A stretch of DNA of 16,553 nt from assembly GCA_963609975.1 (NCBI GenBank), contig CAVDMD010000047.1, forward strand, positions 1-16,553. Reading direction: 5' to 3'. How positions within the stretch are numbered: the first letter of the stretch is position 1; every line of letters starts with the position of its first letter. The notes below the pieces were generated by a model, which did no database searches, was not told the DNA's origin, and was given only the letters and a program-made list of their open reading frames with translations. This DNA comes from UMGS973 sp963609975. Its GTDB lineage: Bacteria; Bacillota; Clostridia; Peptostreptococcales; Anaerovoracaceae. The translations under genes and the position numbers were made by a program. Positions 1 through 5,886 of this stretch are shown piece after piece.

Positions 1-426
1 TTCATCATGAACCTGTAATAAGGTTCTATAATGTGACCATGAAAGCCTAATATTAGATTGTCGACACACTGTGTCGACAATATCCGGAAAGGCTTTATAA
101 AATCGCAAGCAATGATATAAGTTACTCCTATCATAACCTTTTCCATATTTATCTGTTAACGCTCTTGACAATTCTTTTATAACTTCCGCGCCATATTCTG
201 CACGAGCCTCACCTGCTAATTCCTCCTCCGCTATACGGCAGCCTATTAACCAGTTTCTCTGCGATAGAATCGTATTGACTGAGCGATATGCTTCTTTTTG
301 AGAAACTTCTATAATACAACTCACATCGTTTAATATGTCATCGGTTTTTTGATATTTGCTCATAATATCATTATTTGTACCAGTCGTAAGATTATTCAGC
401 TGCTTATTGGAATCTGTTGTCTTCAT
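1..426 (-). CDS. DUF1016 / YhcG-type PDDEXK nuclease, N-terminal part (truncated by window edge)
   Basis: The first 142 residues are visible and the reading frame stays open at the left edge of the window, so the C-terminal half is missing. Residues about 35-142 match the DUF1016 N-terminal domain: an Asn-Trp-Leu-Ile-Gly block (58-62), an Ala-Glu-Tyr-Gly block (76-79), the YGKGYDRSNL segment (94-103) and LSWSHYRTLL (128-137). In this family the missing C-terminal half normally carries a PD-(D/E)XK nuclease fold; the cellular role is poorly defined, and links to mobile elements and defence have been proposed. The ATG at 424-426 is preceded by GAGGAG with a long spacer of 11 bases, and an in-frame Met at residue 22 is an alternative start. 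The gene is richer in AT and uses Leu TTA, Ile ATA and Arg CGT/CGA codons that are uncommon in its neighbours, which suggests acquisition. The family call is firm, the function is not. Confidence 0.85.
   Translation of the reverse strand, partial: MKTTDSNKQLNNLTTGTNNDIMSKYQKTDDILNDVSCIIEVSQKEAYRSVNTILSQRNWLIGCRIAEEELAGEARAEYGAEVIKELSRALTDKYGKGYDRSNLYHCLRFYKAFPDIVDTVCRQSNIRLSWSHYRTLLQVHDE
57..81. repeat. Perfect 25-bp palindrome inside the DUF1016 reading frame
   Basis: Two 12-base arms (57-68 and 70-81) are exact reverse complements around a single central base at 69; each arm contains the palindromic core GTCGAC. It encodes residues Ile-Val-Asp-Thr-Val-Cys-Arg-Gln-Ser of the DUF1016 domain. 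Symmetry of this length inside coding sequence is unusual, but the protein segment itself is conserved in the family, so it may be fortuitous. Confidence 0.9.
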
Positions 427-521
427 ATGTAATTTAACTCCTCGCCAAACACTTTTTCTATGAGTATGTTCCAATTAACAATTAAAAATATATATTATTA
501 ATCCGCTTTAGATATAAGCTA

Positions 522-530
522 ATTATATCA
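522..530 (-). promoter_or_regulatory. Extended -10 promoter of the DUF1016 gene
   Basis: On the minus strand the sequence TGATATAAT gives a perfect TATAAT preceded by the TGn extension. No good -35 hexamer is visible at 16-18 bases, which is acceptable for an extended -10 promoter. It lies between the tyrS terminator and the DUF1016 start and would give an AT-rich leader of about 90 bases. Confidence 0.6.
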
Positions 531-580
531 TATCATGCTGCCCTTTTCACCCAAATTCTACGCTACATTCACCGCACCAT

Positions 581-604
581 AAAAGACCGCCGAAGCGGTC
601 TTTT
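581..604 (-). terminator. Intrinsic terminator of the prfA-tyrS operon (TTCG loop)
   Basis: A perfect 10-bp stem (581-590 with 595-604) closes a four-base loop that reads TTCG on the minus strand, a very stable tetraloop. The stem ends in AAAA/TTTT, so the U run is four bases and belongs to the stem. It lies 22 bases beyond the tyrS stop codon and separates tyrS from the DUF1016 promoter. Confidence 0.85.
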
Positions 605-626
605 GTTCCATATTCAAGTAATTTAC

Positions 627-1958
627 CTATCCAAGCTCTACCATTCTGTATGTTTTCTTGCCTTTCTTGACAAGGAGTTTGCCTGCCTCATCAAACATAG
701 CAGCGGTAATCATCAGCTTAGGGTCTGCAACCTTGCTGCCTGCAATCTCCAGACCGCCCTGCTTGATGGTTCTGAAGCCCTCTGAGTTTGTAGGAACAAC
801 GCCTATTTCTCTGATAAGGTTTACAACACCCATGCCTTCGCCTTCAAAGTTTGCTCTGTCCATCTTAACTGTCGGGATGTTGTCAAGAGCAGCTCCGCCT
901 GCGAATGCCGCTTTTGCGCCCTCCTGAGCTTTTGTTGCCGCTTCCTGCCCATGAACCAGCTTGGTTACCTCAAATGCGAGGATTTCCTTTGCTCTGTTGA
1001 TTTCAGCACCTTCAAGAGCCGAAAGTCTTTCGACCTCCTCCATAGGTAAGAAAGTGAGCATTCTGAGGCACTTGTTTACATCGGCATCGTCTACGTTTCT
1101 CCAGTACTGATAAAACTCAAACGGTGAAGTCTTGTCAGCATCAAGCCACAGAGCGCCTTTTTGGGTCTTGCCCATCTTTTTGCCCTCGCTGTTGGTAAGA
1201 AGCGAGAAGGTCATGCCGTAATAGTTGTCTTTGCCCAGAAGTCTTCTTGCCAGATCCGCACCGAACAGAATATTGCTCCACTGGTCATTGCCGCCGAATT
1301 CTATCTTGCAGTCCAAGTCTCTTGCAAGTGCATAAAAGTCATAGGACTGCAGCAGCATATAGTTGAATTCAAGGAATGACAGGCCTTTTTCCATTCTCTG
1401 CTTGAAGCACTCTGCTCTGAGCATTGCATTTACTGAGAATCTGCTGCCTATATCCCTGATAAATTCAAGGTAGTTAAACCCAAGGAGCCAGTCAGCATTG
1501 TTGACACAGATTGCCTTGCCTTTTTCGGGTTCTTTGTTGTATGAACCCTTTTCAAGAACGCTTCCCGAAGGAATGTATTTCCACTCTTCATCAAACTCGA
1601 GGAATCTGTCAAACAGCGCCTTGAATTTGAGGCCGTTTTCTCTGATTGTATCCTGAGTCATCATCTGTCTCATGTCGGATCTTCCGGAAGGGTCGCCTAT
1701 CATAGTGGTGCCGCCGCCTATAAGGACTACAGGGGTATGACCGTATTTCTGCATATACATCATAATTATAACCTGCATGAAATGTCCTACATGAAGGCAG
1801 TCCGCAGTAGGGTCAAATCCGATATAGAATTTGATTTTTTCTTCTCCCAGAAGTTTTCTTATCCCCTCATCATCAGTGGTCTGCTCTATAAATCCTCTCT
1901 CTTTGAGAACGTCATAGACGTTGTCATATTTACTAACATTATCAGGTATGTGATTCAT
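627..1958 (-). CDS. tyrS: Tyrosyl-tRNA synthetase
   Basis: Cytoplasmic class I aminoacyl-tRNA synthetase that charges tRNA-Tyr with tyrosine using ATP. At 443 residues it is slightly longer than the usual length of about 420. The Rossmann catalytic domain shows GFDPTADCLHVGH (47-59; the HIGH signature is HVGH at 56-59), GDPSGRSDMR (88-97), the tyrosine-pocket stretch LLQSYDF (202-208), GGNDQWSNI (222-230) and the KMSKS-type loop KMGKT (261-265). An S4-like RNA-binding domain fills the C-terminus from about 378. The start ATG has GGAGG 11 bases upstream. It is the last gene of the prfA operon, 103 bases after upp; that gap is too short for a T-box leader, so tyrosine-responsive antitermination is not evident here. 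A TTCG-loop terminator follows. Confidence 0.97.
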   Translation of the reverse strand: MNHIPDNVSKYDNVYDVLKERGFIEQTTDDEGIRKLLGEEKIKFYIGFDPTADCLHVGHFMQVIIMMYMQKYGHTPVVLIGGGTTMIGDPSGRSDMRQMMTQDTIRENGLKFKALFDRFLEFDEEWKYIPSGSVLEKGSYNKEPEKGKAICVNNADWLLGFNYLEFIRDIGSRFSVNAMLRAECFKQRMEKGLSFLEFNYMLLQSYDFYALARDLDCKIEFGGNDQWSNILFGADLARRLLGKDNYYGMTFSLLTNSEGKKMGKTQKGALWLDADKTSPFEFYQYWRNVDDADVNKCLRMLTFLPMEEVERLSALEGAEINRAKEILAFEVTKLVHGQEAATKAQEGAKAAFAGGAALDNIPTVKMDRANFEGEGMGVVNLIREIGVVPTNSEGFRTIKQGGLEIAGSKVADPKLMITAAMFDEAGKLLVKKGKKTYRMVELG

Positions 1959-2061
1959 TTTATCTGTTTCCTCCGTATTTTTCTCTGTTTAACGCTCAAT
2001 CAGGCACGGCTGACATCTCTGGGCCTGTTAACAAAGAGTGCGGGATCTGTCCGGCGTTTCA

Positions 2062-2691
2062 TTATTTCGTACCGAATATTCTGTCGCCCGCATCACCAAG
2101 ACCCGGAACTATATAAGCGTGTTCGTTTAGTTTTTCATCTTTGGCTGCGATGAATATATCAACATCAGGGTGAGCTTTCTGCAGCGCTTCGATTCCCTCA
2201 GGCGCAGCGATAAGGCACATAAAGATAATGTCTTTGCCGCCTCTTGCCTTGACAAAATCAATGGCTGCAACAGCCGAGCCGCCTGTTGCAAGCATAGGAT
2301 CAACTACAAATATCTGTCTTTTGTCTATGTCTGCAGGCAGTTTGCAGTAGTATTCCACCGGCTCGTGAGTATCAGGATCTCTGTAAAGTCCCACATGGCC
2401 TACCTTGGCATTAGGCACAAGTTCAAGCATACCGTCTACCATGCCCAGTCCCGCTCTCAGAATAGGAACGATTGCTATGTCCTCGCCCTTGAGCATTTTA
2501 ACTGTTGTCTTGCAGATAGGAGTTTCGATATCGACTTCCTCCAGAGGAAGCTGTCTTGTTGCTTCATATCCCATAAGCATTGAAATCTCTTTTACCAGCT
2601 GTCTGAAATCTCTGGTCGATGTCTCTGTCTTTCTGATTATTGCTGTCTTGTGCTGAATTAACGGATGATCAAATACATAAACTTTACCCAT
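2062..2691 (-). CDS. upp: Uracil phosphoribosyltransferase
   Basis: Pyrimidine salvage enzyme that joins uracil to PRPP to give UMP and diphosphate. The length of 209 residues is standard. The PRPP-binding loop is VVDPMLATGGSA (129-140), the segment PILRAGLGM lies at 76-84, and the uracil-binding C-terminal stretch YIVPGLGDAGDR lies at 193-204. GGAGG sits seven bases ahead of the ATG. It follows rpiB by 29 bases, a pairing common in clostridia: RpiB supplies ribose-5-phosphate, the precursor of the PRPP that Upp consumes, and the UMP product is the substrate of PyrH encoded further upstream. No attenuator hairpin is evident ahead of it, so it is probably expressed as part of the prfA operon. 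Confidence 0.97.
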   Translation of the reverse strand: MGKVYVFDHPLIQHKTAIIRKTETSTRDFRQLVKEISMLMGYEATRQLPLEEVDIETPICKTTVKMLKGEDIAIVPILRAGLGMVDGMLELVPNAKVGHVGLYRDPDTHEPVEYYCKLPADIDKRQIFVVDPMLATGGSAVAAIDFVKARGGKDIIFMCLIAAPEGIEALQKAHPDVDIFIAAKDEKLNEHAYIVPGLGDAGDRIFGTK

Positions 2692-2720
2692 TTTGCTACC
2701 TCCATAATATTTATAATTAA

Positions 2721-3152
2721 CTACATATTATTAAGCATATCAACTCTTCTCTGATGTCTGCCGCCCTCAAATTCTGTGTCCAGCCATGCTGCCGTAATTT
2801 CAAGAGCTGTTTTTTCATCAGTTGTCCTGCCTCCCATGGCAAGCATATTTGCATCGTTATGTCTGCGCGTCATCTCTGCCATATTCACATCTGTGCATAA
2901 TGCGCATCTGATGCCTTTGATTTTGTTTGCCGCAATCGATATTCCGATACCTGTACCGCAGCATACAATGCCTCTGTCGGCTCTGCCGCCTGCAACCGCC
3001 TCTGCAGCTGCTTTGCCGAATACCGGGTAATCAACCGACTCCTCTGAATCCGTACCCAGATCCAGAACATCTATATTTCTCTGCAGCAGATATTTTTTGA
3101 CTGTTTCTTTGAGTGCATATCCGCCATGGTCAGAAGCTAAAGCTATTTTCAT
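2721..3152 (-). CDS. rpiB: Ribose-5-phosphate isomerase B
   Basis: Interconverts ribulose-5-phosphate and ribose-5-phosphate in the non-oxidative pentose phosphate pathway. The RpiB/LacAB fold is recognised by ALASDHGGY near the N-terminus (Asp8, His9), the phosphate-binding and active-site segment GIVCCGTGIGISIAANK with catalytic Cys65, and the RRHNDANMLAMGGR segment. Two ATG codons stand in tandem (3155-3153 and 3152-3150). The AGGAGG at 3158-3163 is only two bases from the first but five from the second, so I take the second, giving 143 residues. The SD overlaps the TAG stop codon of tsaC, a sign of translational coupling. Some RpiB relatives act on allose or galactose phosphates, but the neighbourhood supports a housekeeping role. 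Confidence 0.95.
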   Translation of the reverse strand: MKIALASDHGGYALKETVKKYLLQRNIDVLDLGTDSEESVDYPVFGKAAAEAVAGGRADRGIVCCGTGIGISIAANKIKGIRCALCTDVNMAEMTRRHNDANMLAMGGRTTDEKTALEITAAWLDTEFEGGRHQRRVDMLNNM

Positions 3153-3157
3153 CATAT

Positions 3158-3163
3158 CCTCCT
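3158..3163 (-). promoter_or_regulatory. Shine-Dalgarno site that decides the rpiB start
   Basis: AGGAGG on the minus strand. Its spacing favours the second of two tandem ATG codons, and its last bases form part of the tsaC stop codon. Confidence 0.75.
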
Positions 3164-4160
3164 ATACTCTTACTATATTGTATCCCGCGGATTTGAGCAT
3201 TCTGTTCATCACCGCAAAACCGACTCCGTCCGTATCCGAAAGCGCGCCGGCAAGTATCAGATCCACATTTTCTCTGTCAAGCTCTCTCAGCCTTGCAAAG
3301 AAGTCATGCGCGGCCTCAATGAAGGCTTTTTCTTCAAACAGAATCACTCCGACTCTGTTGCCGAGTTTTTCGTTTAATCCTTTGAGTCTTTCGATTTCTT
3401 TTTTGACCCTGTCTCTCTGTCCCTCTATTATCACCATATCCGCCTTAGGCGCATAGTGTCTGTATTTCATCCCCGGCGCTTTGGGTTTGAGGTTTTCGTT
3501 CTGACTCTGACTGAGAACGGCAGGATCTATCTCGACTTTTTTGTCAAGAGCCGCCTCTATCTGCTCCGCAGTTATAATGCCGGGGCGCAGTATTACAGGT
3601 GTATCTCCGGTAACATCAAGCACCGTTGACTCTATGCCGACTCTGCAGTCCTCGCCTTTGAGGATTGCATCTATTTTGCCGAAAAGGTCGTCAATTACAT
3701 GCTGTGCCTTTGTCGGAGAAGGTCTGCCCGAAATATTGGCGCTTGGCGCTGCTACGGGACAGCCCGCCGCTTCAATCAGCTTCCTTGCGATTACCGTGTC
3801 CGGGAGTCTGATGCCGACCGTATCAAGACCTCCTGTTGTAGCATCCGGAAGTCCCTGTTTTTTCTTTACTACCAGTGTAAGCGGTCCCGGCCAGAAATTC
3901 TCTATAAGCGTCACTATGTCCTCGCTCAGTCTCGGAGTAAGCTGGCCTATGTCGCTTGCTCTTGCAATATGAACTATCATAGGGTTGTCGCTTGGTCTGC
4001 CCTTTGCCGCATATACTGCTCTGACAGCCTCTTCATTAAATGCGTCTGCTCCAAGCCCGTATACTGTTTCGGTAGGAAATGCCACAATTCCTCCGTCTGC
4101 CAGCAGCCTTCCCGCAGCAGCGATGTTTTCTTTTGTGGGTTCAAGGATTTTAGTTTTCAT
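3162..4160 (-). CDS. tsaC: L-threonylcarbamoyladenylate synthase (long Sua5 form)
   Basis: Makes threonylcarbamoyl-AMP from threonine, bicarbonate and ATP, the first step in forming t6A at position 37 of ANN-decoding tRNAs. The 332-residue length indicates the two-domain Sua5 form. The YrdC domain (about 8-205) has FPTETVYGLG (28-37), KGRPSDNP (53-60), GIRLP (116-120) and the PSANISG motif (139-145). A linker with PGMKYRHYAP (229-238), typical of Sua5 and thought to contact the active site, leads into the C-terminal SUA5 domain, which ends with a GFAVMNR-type segment (314-320). The start lies three bases after the prfA stop, with a weak AAGGA in the prfA tail, consistent with coupled translation. 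prfA-tsaC-rpiB-upp is a familiar clostridial neighbourhood. The gene is also called sua5 or ywlC. Confidence 0.96.
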   Translation of the reverse strand: MKTKILEPTKENIAAAGRLLADGGIVAFPTETVYGLGADAFNEEAVRAVYAAKGRPSDNPMIVHIARASDIGQLTPRLSEDIVTLIENFWPGPLTLVVKKKQGLPDATTGGLDTVGIRLPDTVIARKLIEAAGCPVAAPSANISGRPSPTKAQHVIDDLFGKIDAILKGEDCRVGIESTVLDVTGDTPVILRPGIITAEQIEAALDKKVEIDPAVLSQSQNENLKPKAPGMKYRHYAPKADMVIIEGQRDRVKKEIERLKGLNEKLGNRVGVILFEEKAFIEAAHDFFARLRELDRENVDLILAGALSDTDGVGFAVMNRMLKSAGYNIVRV

Positions 4161-4163
4161 AAT

Positions 4164-5225
4164 TTAGAATTCCTTCATTTTCTCTGCCTGATCCTCTGTA
4201 ATCAGCGCATCTATCACTTCATCCATGTCTCCGTCTATAAAGGAGTCGAGTTTGTAAATTGTAAGGCCGATTCTGTGATCAGATATTCTTCCCTGCGGGA
4301 AGTTGTATGTCCTGATTCTCTCACTTCTGTCGCCTGAGCCGACCTGACTTTTTCTGGCGTCGGATATTTCCTTGTGCTGCTCCTGAGCCTTCATATCATA
4401 AAGTCTTGCTCTCAAAACCTTGAAAGCTTTTTCTTTGTTTTTGAGCTGCGATTTTTCGTCCTGACAGGTTACCACAAGTCCCGTAGGCTCGTGGGTAAGT
4501 CTTACGGCAGAGTCTGTGGTGTTTACACACTGCCCGCCGTTGCCCGAGGCACGATATACATCGACTCTGACATCATTTGGGTTCAGATCCACTTCAACAT
4601 CATCAACTTCGGGAAGCACCGCAACTGTAGCTGCAGAAGTATGAACTCTGCCGCTTGACTCGGTTTCGGGCACGCGCTGAACTCTGTGCGCTCCGCTCTC
4701 GAATTTGAGCCTTGAATATGCTCCCTTGCCCCTGATAAGCATTACAGCTTCCTTGACTCCGCCTATGCCGGTTTCGTTGAGCTCCATAAGCTCTGTTTTC
4801 CAGCCTCTGCGCTCTGCATATCTCATGTACATTCTGAGCAGGTCTGCGCCAAACAGGGCAGCCTCATCTCCGCCGGTACCTGCACGAACTTCAAGGATTA
4901 CGTTTTTGTCGTCGTTAGGGTCCTTAGGCAGCATCAGAATTTTGAGCTCATCTTCTATCTGTCCGAGTTTTTCCTGTCCCTCCGAAAGCTCAAGCTTGGC
5001 CATCTCGCGCATTTCCTCATCGGGGTCATCGAGCATTTCCTTTGCTGCCGCTATATTCTCTTTGGTTATCTTGTATTCTTTATATTTGTTGACAATGGGC
5101 TCCATCTCTCCCATTTCCTTAACGTGCTTCTGCCATACAGGCTGATTGTTTATGATGTCGGGGTCTGACACCTTCAATGCAAGCTCCTCGTATTTTTCAA
5201 GTATAAAGTCTAATTTATCAAACAT
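4164..5225 (-). CDS. prfA: Peptide chain release factor 1
   Basis: Recognises UAA and UAG in the ribosomal A site and triggers hydrolysis of peptidyl-tRNA. The 353-residue length is standard. The PxT anticodon-like motif that marks RF1 rather than RF2 is PET (186-188, in VPETES), and the catalytic GGQ lies at 230-232 in RASGNGGQCVNTTDSA. An N-terminal helical domain (about 1-110) precedes these. The start ATG is preceded by AGAGGTG. It is the first gene of its own operon, with an extended -10 promoter between it and the rpmE terminator. The gene for PrmC, which methylates the GGQ glutamine and very often sits just before prfA in Bacillota, is not in this window and must be elsewhere if present. 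Confidence 0.97.
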   Translation of the reverse strand: MFDKLDFILEKYEELALKVSDPDIINNQPVWQKHVKEMGEMEPIVNKYKEYKITKENIAAAKEMLDDPDEEMREMAKLELSEGQEKLGQIEDELKILMLPKDPNDDKNVILEVRAGTGGDEAALFGADLLRMYMRYAERRGWKTELMELNETGIGGVKEAVMLIRGKGAYSRLKFESGAHRVQRVPETESSGRVHTSAATVAVLPEVDDVEVDLNPNDVRVDVYRASGNGGQCVNTTDSAVRLTHEPTGLVVTCQDEKSQLKNKEKAFKVLRARLYDMKAQEQHKEISDARKSQVGSGDRSERIRTYNFPQGRISDHRIGLTIYKLDSFIDGDMDEVIDALITEDQAEKMKEF

Positions 5226-5259
5226 TATGCACCTCTGTTTTGTTTTTTCTCAACTATAT

Positions 5260-5287
5260 AGTATATCACACTTTGTCTGTATGTTTA
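5260..5287 (-). promoter_or_regulatory. Promoter of the prfA-tsaC-rpiB-upp-tyrS operon
   Basis: The minus strand reads TAAACA (5282-5287), 16 bases, then TATACT (5260-5265) preceded by TGA, an extended -10. It lies directly downstream of the rpmE terminator and about 35-40 bases ahead of the prfA ATG, so the prfA operon can be transcribed independently of rpmE. Confidence 0.65.
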
Positions 5288-5301
5288 AGGTGAATTTGTC
5301 T

Positions 5302-5329
5302 AAAAAAAACCGGAACTCAAAATTCCGGT
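5302..5329 (-). terminator. Intrinsic terminator of rpmE
   Basis: A 7-bp stem ACCGGAA/TTCCGGT (5323-5329 with 5309-5315 on the minus strand) with a seven-base loop is followed by a run of seven T residues. It lies nine bases after the rpmE stop codon. This is the best intrinsic terminator in the window. Confidence 0.92.
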
Positions 5330-5337
5330 AATTTTTA

Positions 5338-5538
5338 TTAATCCATATTGTATTTCTGCTTGAATTTTTCAACACGACCGCCTCTGTTAACAAACTTCTG
5401 CTGGCCTGTGAAGAATGGATGACATGCTGAGCAAACGTCTAATCTAAGTTCTTCTTTAGTTGACTTAGTAACAAATGTGTTGCCGCATGCGCAAGTTACT
5501 TTACATTCCTTGTAATCCGGATGGATTCCTTCCTTCAT
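5338..5538 (-). CDS. rpmE: 50S ribosomal protein L31
   Basis: Small protein of the large ribosomal subunit, located near the central protuberance and the intersubunit bridge. The 66 residues match the zinc-binding (C+) form: CxC at Cys16 and Cys18 and CxxC at Cys36 and Cys39. The MKEGIHPDY N-terminus is diagnostic, as is the HPFFTGQQKFVNRGGRVEKF segment from His40. AGAGGTG precedes the ATG. It appears monocistronic, with its own promoter and terminator. In Bacillota the Zn form can be exchanged for a Zn-free paralogue under zinc limitation; no paralogue is in this window. Confidence 0.97.
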   Translation of the reverse strand: MKEGIHPDYKECKVTCACGNTFVTKSTKEELRLDVCSACHPFFTGQQKFVNRGGRVEKFKQKYNMD

Positions 5539-5590
5539 GCTTTCACCTCTTTCCTGCTCAGGTCTATCACCCTTGCATAATGTTTATAAT

Positions 5591-5602
5591 ACTCTTGCGA
5601 GT
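5591..5602 (-). ncRNA. Small GCAA-capped hairpin in the rpmE leader (candidate only)
   Basis: Within the predicted rpmE leader of about 80 bases, ACTC and GAGT can pair around a GCAA tetraloop. L31 leaders with autoregulatory RNA structures have been proposed in several phyla, including Firmicutes. I cannot match this sequence to a known consensus by eye, and a four-pair stem is weak evidence. Confidence 0.25.
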
Positions 5603-5625
5603 TCTCTGCTTTACACGCATTGATT

Positions 5626-5654
5626 ATTGTACCACAGGCAAACCGCCAATGCAA
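5626..5654 (-). promoter_or_regulatory. Promoter of rpmE
   Basis: The minus strand reads TTGCAT (5649-5654), 17 bases, then TACAAT (5626-5631) preceded by TGG, giving an extended -10. Predicted transcripts start near 5619, leaving a leader of about 80 bases before the rpmE ATG, longer than needed for ribosome binding alone. Confidence 0.6.
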
Positions 5655-5886
5655 GCCATTTTTGATTGAAGTTCTGCCCTTTTCACAAAAAATTTACGTT
5701 CAATATCCACAAGGCCTTATTCTCAATATCTATAGCAGTGATTTCAGAGTAAATACAAACGGCTTTCCTCCCGGATACAGGTAACCGGAAATTCCCGCCT
5801 GCCTGCTTAAACTCCTCCCCTTTGAGTCCTTAAAGTGCTCCGCCTTATGTTTCTGTGTTTTTTCAGGTCTTTCAATATATCCCCTG

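Larger units (their letters stand above)
5539..5886. other. 348-base gap between polC and rpmE
   Basis: No convincing gene is present. The rpmE-proximal third holds the rpmE leader and promoter. The stretch from about 5656 to 5886 shows no clear intrinsic terminator for polC: stem candidates around CCGG at 5775-5795 are short and lack a U run. The 8-base TCAATATC occurs twice, 23 bases apart (5700-5707 and 5723-5730). The frame read through 5886-5730 on the minus strand, an out-of-frame extension of the polC tail, has no recognisable family. In many clostridia rimP and nusA follow polC, but no trace of them is seen. Confidence 0.6.

Noticed and set aside
1959..2061. T-box leader ahead of tyrS
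   Set aside because: The gap is only 103 bases, shorter than a typical T-box leader, and I see no AGGGTGG-type T-box sequence or antiterminator; tyrS appears to be internal to the operon.
5700..5730. Two TCAATATC copies as a possible attachment site or regulator site
   Set aside because: Eight-base AT-rich repeats at this distance are expected by chance, and there is no integrase or regulator nearby.
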